Below, in pieces: positions 36,907 to 44,944 of a stretch of 64,000 bases of DNA (the first letter of the stretch is position 1; each line of letters begins with the position of its first letter). Location: contig OZ316897.1 in assembly GCA_973895155.1 (NCBI GenBank), positions 11,346,001 to 11,410,000 of the forward strand, written 5' to 3'. Below the pieces are notes generated by a model. The model saw only the letters and a program-made list of their open reading frames with translations. It was not told where the DNA came from and ran no database searches. The DNA comes from Marsupella aquatica (lineage: Eukaryota > Marchantiophyta). Position numbers and translations under genes: made by a program.

Positions 36907-37736
36907 TCAAAAATATCTTTCAGCATAATCCTTTCTAATTGAACTAATCTCTTCATTTTTCTCCTTCACAGTTTCTTGCAGGGTCTCAAGTTCCTCGAGG
37001 ACATCCTCAGTCATTTGGGACTCCTTCTCATGTTTATCTTTGATCGATTTCAAATGTTTCAAGGCATTGTCGATTTGGCCTTCAAGGTGACAAATGAGCC
37101 TCAGGTGAGTAACATGCTCTACACGAGAGTCGCGTGAAAGCAAATGGAAATGATATTTACTCCAACGCATTTTCATACGGAAGCACTGATGGGATGAGGA
37201 TCGTCCGGGATCTACACGAGAGTCACGTGAAGATAGAGATAAAAAATGTCTAAAACTGATTTGGAGAAAAAGACTGAGGGTTACCTTCAAGCATGATCTG
37301 TGCGTTCACGACATAGTACTGGAGCTCATCTACACGAGTCTCATGTAGAAAACTTAGTACTGGGTATCGCATAACACAAATAAATCTAATAGGATAATGT
37401 CTACACGAGACTCGTGTGGAAGGAACCGCTGAAGTTTGAAATAAAAACAAACAACAAAAAGAAAAACTAAAGATCTACACGACTGTCATGTGGAAATACC
37501 TTCAACTCTGGTGAAAGCTGCGACCGACATCTCCCGGACCTCCGATTCGGATAGATTCGCCATGAAACCTCTTCGCACGTGTGAAACAATTCGCAAAATA
37601 TGGACGGAATTGAGCAGAACTCAAAGGTAGAGACAAATGAGCGAAAGGGCGGAGAATGAACGAGAGGGCAAAGATGAAGGAATGAGTGAATGAGCGAATC
37701 TCCTTGAAATATATAACTGACATGAGGAATGGGCAA
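36907..37736 (-). CDS. Putative small-exon gene with coiled coil, five palindromes embedded
   Basis: A convincing coiled-coil stretch (GQIDNALKHLKSIKDKHEKE, then LEELETLQETVKEKNEEISS) lies at 36907-37090 on the minus strand. Upstream are short segments such as DELQYYVVNAQIMLE (about 37284-37329), followed by a good donor (GAAG then GTAACC) and preceded by a palindrome copy ending GTGTAG, which would act as the 3' splice site. Each of the five copies at 37118-37494 ends in TAG or a similar form on this strand, so the copies may mark intron ends. The start is not defined (candidate near 37563, TIRIGGPG-like). Low certainty. Confidence 0.35.
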
Positions 37737-38849
37737 TCGTGCAGAGCTATCAGCCTGTCACATTCAAGCAGATGTGCTTATTCTTTGGTCATTATCTGTT
37801 GTCATTATCTGACATGATTAATTGCGCCGCCAAAATATCGGAAAATTGGACCACACGACGATCTAGCAGAGCGGCCACCCTATCATTTTTGTCCATTATA
37901 TTCTGGATTTCTATCTGGGAATGGTATTTATCGATTAGTCGTCCTAATTCTCTAGTCATTTTCTCGCCAGAGGTGAATGGTTCCGAGGACAAGTTTTGGC
38001 ACAGGTGGTTCAGAGGATAGGTTTGGCACGGGTTTGAGTCCAAGGACTGCTTCTAGGCGCCCAATCGGTACATCCCTTCTAGGATTCCATTCCTGTGACT
38101 GTCTCATTCCTATGACTATCTCATTCCTATGACTGTCTCATTCCTGTCACTCTTGGAGAATGTTTTTTTAGGACAACTATCTGTACCTCATTTATTTCAA
38201 AAGTTTCACTAAATAGGGGTACTGTAATAGGATATTTAGCATTTCAAGAGGAATTAGACCTCATTTCTTCCTTAACTGCCCTAATTTTAGAATTAGACTT
38301 CATTTCTTCTTAATTGAGGATGATTGAGGGTCTTGACATGGGTTATGTCTTGGTCTTGAGGAATTGGACTTCAATTGTAACACAATTTATCAGTTGGGTG
38401 GTTCCTTAATGTGATATTACATGGATTGGGGATTTGTACCCTAATGGAATTTGTACACTGGTGGACCTTTTACCCTGTTGGAATTTGTATCTTGTTGGAC
38501 TTTCATTCTCTCTTAGAGTGAAGCATCGAATAATAGTGGGTCCTTTCCTTACTTCTTGTGGGACTTTTTGTCATAAATGCATATGATTGTGATAATTCCG
38601 TTACTTTTGGGAGATGTTTAGACCTAAGCTGATGCTCTACACGAGGCTCGCCTAGCCATCGAACCTCCTTGTGTTTCCTTCCACTACCTGTATGCGTTAA
38701 TAATTCTACACAAGCCTTGTGTTGAGGGATACTGACGTGCATGTTTTATTCTGGTTAACCAGGTCTTTTCCTGCCGGTGAATAATTCCTATCTTGTGTCC
38801 ACACGAGAGTCGTGTCAAAGTTACTGCTAACCTCGAATCGGTCAAGAAT
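37737..38849. promoter_or_regulatory. Divergent intergenic region between the leftward and rightward transposon genes
   Basis: Lies between leftward and rightward coding segments, so it is the likely position of a bidirectional promoter (inference). It holds an 18-20-bp tandem repeat TCATTCCTATGACTGTC, about four copies at 38085-38150, and three copies of the 21-bp palindrome at 38636, 38705 and 38798, immediately upstream of the ATG at 38850. Repeated phrases such as GGACTT(C/T)ATT and TTGGAATTTGTA occur at 38250-38500. Confidence 0.4.
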
Positions 38850-41800
38850 ATGTTTTCCCCTGGGGATCGAGTTAATCTCTTATTGAACGATGAACCGGTT
38901 GCGGGTGGGACGGTTTTCAGCATTACTCCCTCGGACTCTTGTCACAACATTCTGATTGGCAAGCATAGAATCAGTGTTTCTGTTGAGGATGCATTCTTTG
39001 ACCTTGCTGAGTTACCTTATCCAAACGCAGGGGCAGACCTGGTCAGTGAAAGCTTAAATTTAGTAATTTTGTGGGATCGGTCCAGCGTCAGGTTTGCAGA
39101 AAGCCAGCGCCCGGTTTATCCAGGTGACAACCAAGAGGAGATTCCTCTAGAATGGGAAGCAAGTTTTGGGGAGCAAGATGCCACGGGAGACACTGTCCAT
39201 AGTCAGGACAATGTTCTCTTGAGCGAGGACCTGAGCGATCAAAGTAGGTGGTTCAAGAAGTTTGCTTTGCTTTACGGAGATGATGATGAGACACTACTGG
39301 CTCGAGGGTGTATCACAAATCCGCACCCTCAAGCATCAATTAACAATGAAAGAGTTGGAGATGATCATGTTGGGATCAATATTCTTACACTGGCCATCGA
39401 CAACAACATCTCAAAGATGATGTTCCCTTATTTTGTTGAGGGAACGCCTTGCACAATCAAATGGCCTTTGCGGAGAACTCGGATCAAGCTTGGAATGCAA
39501 TTGTTAAGCAATCTATTGGATCAAAATGAATTCCTGAATCCCGAGCGAGCAATTGTATCATATGTTAAACCAAAGCGAGGCTATAATAATCAACGTTGCA
39601 ACCCGCAGGCTCCTGAGGAGAAGGAAAGAAAGAAGATTCATAGAAGGCGTAACAGAAAGAAGACTCGGGAATCTATTGATGCTGTCTTCCAGGTTGAGTG
39701 CTGCACAAAGAATTGTTGTAGGAGACAACAGTGGGAAGTGGTCAATCAGATTAGAGATGAATTTTATGGTCTCTCTCACGCCGATCAACATACGTACGTT
39801 TTGAACCATCTACACGGGAGGGATACGGAAACTATAGAGGCCAGGATGATTATTTTTTGTGGGACACATGTCTGTAAAGAAGGGTTTTGGACCATCCATG
39901 GTTTCTCCAAAGGAACCTTCTATTCAATCTATAGTCAGTATCGAAATGGGGCAAAAGTTGGCGTTCATGGCAACCAAGGATCAATGAAAACCAAAGACTA
40001 TGTCACGTTGTTTGTGGAGTCTATACGAAGTGTATTCCAAAAATGTGCAGAGCCTATGCCTCATCTCTGGCCATAAAATTGGAGAGTCTGGAAAGCAGGA
40101 GGTCGTGTATAGGGTAAGATTCTTTCATCACTACTTTCTACAAGATATTGGAGAAAAAGTTTCCCAATTTTCAGTTTCCTGATTGAAGCAATTTTGCAAC
40201 ATGCGATCTCTGTACTACAATCAAAGAGACTCTTCGAGGCAAGAAGAGACAAGATGTTGTTCTTGAAATCAAGGCCAAAAGAGAACGTCACATGTTGGAA
40301 CAACAGTCCATGAGAAGCATGTATTATGCAGCCAAACTGGCAGCAGATCAAGAGCCAGAGAAGTATCTCTCGGTGATTCATGACAATGGATCAAGCCAAA
40401 ACAGGGATACCAAAAATGACTTCAACTCTTAAAAGTCAAGCGGGTAAATCAATTCCGTTACCGATGATGTTGACTGGAATGCTCACGCATGGACGGGATC
40501 CCGGAATCTATGCCCATTTTGCACTTGGTGGATTGTGGGCGAGTGATCCTGATTTCACAGTCTCATCTCTTTCAAAGTTGTTCAAGGATCTTGAGTCATT
40601 CTCTGGGGATAAGACTGGAGACTTATCGCTGATCCTATTTTTGTTGCGCTTTTAGATCGTTGGGCTTTTGAGATTGACTATCTAGAAAGGAAGAATGTGG
40701 ATTTTGAGCATTTTAAAGGTTTTGAAAATGAAGCTCCGCACGAGCCTCGCGTGGAACCCTTGTCCTACAATTCTTTTTGATCACTTCCACGCCATTTGCA
40801 CCTCCAACTTGACAATTCAGGGAAGGACAATAAGAATTAGACCGTGATCGCATATTGTAGTGAGCTTGTTCTTCGAGGAGTGTTTGAGTCCGTTACACTC
40901 TCCTTCCTGATGGTTGGTCATACTCATGAGGACGTTGATGCATTCTTTTCACAAGTAGGAATTTGGATTTATAATCGTGAGTTAACAACTTTCTTTAGTT
41001 TGATGGCTGAAGTTTGGGAGTGTGAGAAGAAGCATCAGTCCCAAGATTCATCCGGGAGGTTGCCGGATACAAAGCTTATGTTTCTTTTTATGTGAAGAAG
41101 ATCCAAGGTCAGTCGGTCCCTGTGTAGTTCTTGTTTTCAATGAAAGAAAATACACCTGTTTATCAATATCGGGAGAAAATTGATTCACCGTGGCTACCTG
41201 CAAAAGGTCACACCATTTGGAAAACTACTGGAAAGGACTCTGTGTTTCCCTCCAGAAATCCTCTTTCAAAACAAATGGAGTCGACTCATAAGCGAGCGAG
41301 TGACATTCTCGAATACCTCGTTCATTACGTTTTATGGCTAAAAGCCGCCTGGAAAGATGTCACATCAGAGGGATATCATTTTCGATCCCCGGAAATTGAG
41401 TATTGGGAAAATGTCATCAGGGTCTTCGAAGGTTCCCTGTGCTTTGCGCCTAATCTGGAGAGGGACTATCTGCTACTCGATCGGTTTTGGCCAAGAACTA
41501 ACCATGGAACCAGATATCAAGCTGAGGTTGGGATTTCTGAGAATAACATTGGCTCTGTCAACGATGTCGTGGGCAGCCTTGAGCGTGAACTTCAGGAAGA
41601 TCAATATGAGAGACAGACAATATTTGTTGGCCACCGCTCGGAGCGAGAAAGGTCAAGATTCTCCCCACTTGAGGATATTAAAAAGGATACGTTTGTTATT
41701 CTTTGTCCAACAGATGAATTTGAACAAACAGTTCCCCTTCGATTCTGGCTAGGAAGAGCCATGGATCGCGTTGTGCAGGTTCCGGATGATGCTCATGCTG

Positions 41801-42054
41801 GCGAGTTTAAGGTGGAATGGTGGAGACCTGTCCATCAAAAATCGTCTGTCCCAGACTCTGAACGATATCGGGATTGTTTCAATTCTAAACAGTCCTGGGA
41901 AGTTGATCCAAATTACCAAAGTCCTACAATCCAACACAACTGGCTCCTCGCAACGTCTACAATCAATGGCTGGAATTCAAAGGCAAAGGGTAAAGTGAAA
42001 GTTCCAGTTCATGTTCTTGAAAGCGTGAATGCATACATTTCCAAGAACTTCTGA
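38850..42054 (+). pseudogene. DUF8039 / DUF7869-like transposon protein, decayed
   Basis: From the ATG at 38850: FSPGDRVNLLLNDEPVAGGT to ELPYPN and LNLVILW fits a DUF8039-like domain. A Lys/Arg-rich stretch follows (near 39610-39670), then a Cys-containing segment (CCTKNCCRRQQW, FCGTHVCKEGFWTIHGFS). The frame ends at TAA 40074-40076. Homology continues in other frames through FYKILEKKFPNF, IHDxMDQAKTGIPK, LDRWAFEIDYLERKN, LPRHLHLQLDNSGKDNKN and VTLSFLMVGHTHEDVDAFFSQ, which is the DUF7869 signature. Breaks are a frameshift near 40383, one near 40620, TGA at 40778-40780 and TAG at 40838-40840. The last open frame runs to 42054. A palindrome at 40735-40755 is in frame and encodes HEPRVE. DUF7869 proteins are common in repetitive families of plants and other eukaryotes; their catalytic role is not known to me. 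Confidence 0.65.
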
Positions 42055-42399
42055 ACGGAGTGTTTATTTTTGCACGAGGCTCGCGTAGGGCCTCTTTGTT
42101 TTGCCTTACCAAGGAAGGTTTAGGTCTATTTGGATCTGCACGAGGGTCGCGTAGAGCGGCCTCGCTCTGGTCTCTAGGCTAGGGTCTACTGAAAGTGACA
42201 TGGCCGTAGACCCGTGATTCACACGCTTTGGCCATTTCTTGGTCTTGTCCAAATAGGGAACTCCTCACTCTCTTTTCCCATTCTGCGGTTTCTGATTCAC
42301 TTTCAATCTGCTGTTGATGTTAGTTTCTGTCGTCATTTGATTTGTGTTAGTTTTCATATTTCTTAATCTGATTTCGAGAGGATCTCTTGAGTTCTCTCG

Positions 42400-42660
42400 A
42401 TGAATCCACCAGTGACGTCCAAGGACCTCGGCGTGACCAACAACTCAACAGAGGTTTCCCCGCCTCATAGCTCAAAGGAGGGGAACGCCCCAAGGAGGTC
42501 TTCCAAGATTTACACACCTGCGGATGGGTTTGATCGTAATTGCAATTCTGACAAAGAAGGATCTTTTTTAAGAGAGTGTACTCGATGTAAAAGGTTTTTC
42601 TTGTCAGAACTCGATGGAGATACCTGTGGCTTTCCTGATTGTAAGATACCTGGAGTATAA
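42400..42660 (+). CDS. Small ORF with Cys-rich zinc-ribbon-like motif
   Basis: 86 codons from a clear ATG. A Ser/Asn/Pro-rich N-terminus is followed by CTRCKRFF, then CGFPDC, a CxxC...CxxxxC arrangement that could bind zinc. It follows the DUF7869-like pseudogene and ends three bases before the next ATG. No frame break is seen. Not recognised as a named family; it may be an exon of the larger transposon gene. Confidence 0.4.
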   Translation: MNPPVTSKDLGVTNNSTEVSPPHSSKEGNAPRRSSKIYTPADGFDRNCNSDKEGSFLRECTRCKRFFLSELDGDTCGFPDCKIPGV

Positions 42661-42663
42661 AAA

Positions 42664-42933
42664 ATGGATGATTCAAAGATTAGCCATGGAGGAAATTCCG
42701 TGCCGCCTATCAAGGGGCAGGAGGCATCGGGTGCAAGGAAAGCCAAAAAGATGCCCAGGGAGACTGTCAACAAAAGAAGCATGAAGGAAAACGTCAATGT
42801 CTACTATGGGAAGGGAAAGAAGCAGCGGCGGGCTCCGATGGACCATCGAGCTTGGGCAAAGGAAGCATTCCTTGACTACCGCGAATCCACTCCGGACTTG
42901 GATGAGTGGATGCCATCTTTGTGGAATGATTAA
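42664..42933 (+). CDS. Small basic ORF
   Basis: 89 codons, strongly basic in the middle (ARKAKKMPRETVNKRSMKEN, GKGKKQRR) with an acidic/aromatic C-terminus (LDEWMPSLWND). It starts three bases after the preceding stop, so the two ORFs could be one transcript; in a plant, efficient translation of the second ORF would be unusual. No known domain. Confidence 0.35.
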   Translation: MDDSKISHGGNSVPPIKGQEASGARKAKKMPRETVNKRSMKENVNVYYGKGKKQRRAPMDHRAWAKEAFLDYRESTPDLDEWMPSLWND

Positions 42934-43730
42934 GATTTGAAGCCATTTGGGAGAGTCTTAAGTTTTTGAAGCATTTTGAGGATTACGCGAGTCTCGCATA
43001 GATATTCGACTCCGGAAAATTTAGATTGTGTTCGCTCACTTTTGTTTCTGCTTTAAGCTGGTAAAGGAGATTTCCTTATCTAAAAGGTGTTTAGGAACCT
43101 AGACGGTGGTTGGAGGAATGCCTCTTGCAACTGTGAGATCGTAGATCAACCCTAAACCCAAATCTCTTTCTGCGCTAGTCTCGCGTAGAGCGTTGAGGTC
43201 CTTTTGTTCCTCCGCGATTGTCTTACCCACATCTCGATGCTAGCTTCCTTGGGTAGTTTGGTTGGAGTCATCTTCCCAACAGATTTTGAATTCCGTTTTG
43301 GCATCGATGGCATTGGTTTGAGGGATGCCTCTTCCAACATCAACAATTTTTGTGAATAATGAAAAGTTTTCCTTTTCAAAATTGTGTGCACGTTGTCAAT
43401 CACTTGCATGGTATCTTCAGCTCTGATGTATCTCATTTTTTTGTGTCACCTCTTTCCTAAAACTTTGGAGGACACGATTATCGCGTAGAGTACACCGAGC
43501 AAGTAGACTTGATTTCCAGTTACCCAATAGAGCGCAGCTTAGCGCAGATTCCTCGTCCGACGGCTGTCGAATCCTTGGGCTCTAGAAGTCCCCCCTTTTG
43601 GGCCAAGCTTCTGACCCAAAGGCCTTCCTCTTGAGATTTTGTTAACATTGTGAATCATCTATGGGGTGATTAGAGAGATCGAGTGATTCACAGAATTGGT
43701 CTAAGGAGGGTTCCTTTCCAAGCCCATAAT
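42934..43730. other. Right part of the composite element, palindromes only
   Basis: Contains palindromes at 42982, 43169 and 43469. A minus-strand ORF at 43152-43436 contains a basic stretch (MPKRNSKSVGKMTPTKLPKE) but no recognised domain and overlaps a palindrome, so I do not call it a gene. Confidence 0.4.
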
Positions 43731-43734
43731 AACC

Positions 43735-43900
43735 TTGCCCCAACCAGTCCCCATTAAAGTTTAACGGGCCTCCTCCTCATGGCATGTTCGCTATTCAATA
43801 TTCTTTCCAAGCAGATACCCTGCCCCAATTATCCAGCCCCCATTAAAGTTGTAATGGGACTCCTCCTCATCGCAGGTTTGCTATTCAGTATTCAAATGGG
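43735..43900. repeat. About 90-bp imperfect tandem duplication
   Basis: The phrases CCCCATTAAAGTT, GGGCCTCCTCCTCAT / GGGACTCCTCCTCAT and TTCGCTATTCAATATT / TTTGCTATTCAGTATT occur in the same order from 43750 and from 43838. Confidence 0.8.
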
Positions 43901-43954
43901 TGACCTCAATTGCCAAACTGGAATTTCAATTTCAATGGTGCCCTTTGTGTTCAT

Positions 43955-44062
43955 TCCAAAACTCTAATCTGAAAATTCCAAAACTCTAAACTAAATATTC
44001 CAAAACCTCATTTTAGAAATTCCAAAACCCCTTCTCTAAATTTCCAAAAAGCACTTTTCAAT
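43955..44062 (+). repeat. Degenerate TTCCAAAA repeats, partner of 28361-28475
   Basis: Seven AATTCCAAAAC-like units immediately 5' of the ORF starting at 44099. Similar unit and spacer order to the tract at 28.4 kb. Confidence 0.6.
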
Positions 44063-44098
44063 ATTCCATTCTTGGGAGAATTTTCCAGAATTAGTGAA

Positions 44099-44944
44099 AT
44101 GTCTGATATGGGTGTAGAGATTAGGATTCCTCCCAACAGGACTTGGGACATTGCGGCTGGATTGGAGTGCCGCATGGAGGGGATTTATTTTCATTGTAAC
44201 AAGCAGTTGATCCCTCACGTGGAGTTGGCCAAGCTCTTATTTCTCGACAACCAGGACTTCACGTTTCAGCCAGTAGAGCCACCTGGTGTTTTTACATTGG
44301 AGTCCGAGCTAGCTGAGGTGGTGAAGGATCCCATTTCCGTAACTACCATTCCCCTCTCAACGTTCAAAGATCCAGCGTACAAGGTGTTTGTGGCCAAGGT
44401 GCACCAGCGGGTACTTGGTCGGGGGAAATCAGGGACGGTGAGTGGAGATCAGTTAGCTATCGCCAATGACATCAAAACTCACCCACGCCACACGTACGGA
44501 TGGTGGTATTTCGGGATGAGGAAGTCATTGGCCATGGATCCTAAGAGTGTGAAGACAGGAGGAGGCATGTACTTGATGGGGTCTTTCCTATTGGCCAGGC
44601 GGGAAGGGCTCCTTCCCTCACCAAGAACTGAAGGGGAGATCGTGCCACCCTTCACCACGGAAATACGGAGGATAGCCACCACCATATTAGGGAGTCTTGT
44701 GAAGGGGCCACCGTCTGAGCCAATAGCCCAACCTACTACGAAAGATGACCCAAATGAGGATAGCATTATGGAGTGGTTGGAGTCACTTGTGGGAAACCCA
44801 GAGGAGTCTCTTGATTACAATGTGCCCGAGGTGTACTTGGCCGAATTACGTGATTTTCATGATGGAGTGCATGAGGGGCTTAAAGTTGTGTCGAACATTG
44901 AAGGAGGCTATCAACCAAGCCCAGGCCAAGAGGTGGAGGTGTAA
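44099..44944 (+). CDS. Hypothetical protein, possibly gag-like transposon gene
   Basis: 281 codons from the ATG at 44099. Balanced, soluble composition; segments include NRTWDIAAGLECRMEGIYFH, HPRHTYGWWYFGMRKSLAMD and FTTEIRRIATTILGSLV, with an acidic C-terminal third. I recognise no domain. The flanks are TTCCAAAA repeats on the 5' side and, on the 3' side, text with TTGGAATATTC that resembles the repeat at 26.3 kb, so a transposon origin is likely. No frame break is seen. Confidence 0.5.
   Translation: MSDMGVEIRIPPNRTWDIAAGLECRMEGIYFHCNKQLIPHVELAKLLFLDNQDFTFQPVEPPGVFTLESELAEVVKDPISVTTIPLSTFKDPAYKVFVAKVHQRVLGRGKSGTVSGDQLAIANDIKTHPRHTYGWWYFGMRKSLAMDPKSVKTGGGMYLMGSFLLARREGLLPSPRTEGEIVPPFTTEIRRIATTILGSLVKGPPSEPIAQPTTKDDPNEDSIMEWLESLVGNPEESLDYNVPEVYLAELRDFHDGVHEGLKVVSNIEGGYQPSPGQEVEV

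Larger units (their letters stand above)
31567..43489. repeat. Interspersed 21-bp near-palindrome, 17 copies
   Basis: Consensus left half TCTACACGAG, one free base, right half CTCGCGTRGA; the ideal form is a perfect palindrome around the free base. Copies at 31567, 32532, 34304, 37118, 37211, 37329, 37400, 37474, 38636, 38705, 38798, 40735, 42069, 42135, 42982, 43169 and 43469 (each 21 bp). Five cluster at 37118-37494. I see none outside this span. Some lie within reading frames (32532, 40735), others between them. They are not evenly spaced, so this is not a CRISPR or satellite array. Confidence 0.85.
28714..43900. mobile_element. Decayed composite DNA transposon (CACTA-like), right end undefined
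   Basis: The left boundary is the CACTA terminus. The interior holds, leftward, DUF8039-like, FCP1/NIF-like and ParB/methylase/Ulp1-like sequences and a coiled-coil segment. Rightward it holds a DUF8039/DUF7869-like protein and two tiny ORFs. CACTA elements of plants are known to carry DUF8039 and Ulp1-like domains. Seventeen 21-bp near-palindromes are confined to 31.6-43.5 kb. Multiple stops and frameshifts show it is not functional now. The right boundary (about 43.5-43.95 kb) is inferred from where the palindromes end and the TTTCCAAAA tract begins. Two elements nested in each other are an alternative. Confidence 0.5.

Noticed and set aside
31567-43489. CRISPR-like array
   Set aside because: The 21-bp repeats have irregular spacing from 69 bp to several kb, are diverged, and sit in a plant nuclear transposon; there are no cas genes.
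28714-43900. Intact autonomous transposon
   Set aside because: The right terminus is not found, no recognised transposase core is intact, and several stops, frameshifts and a lost catalytic Cys are visible.
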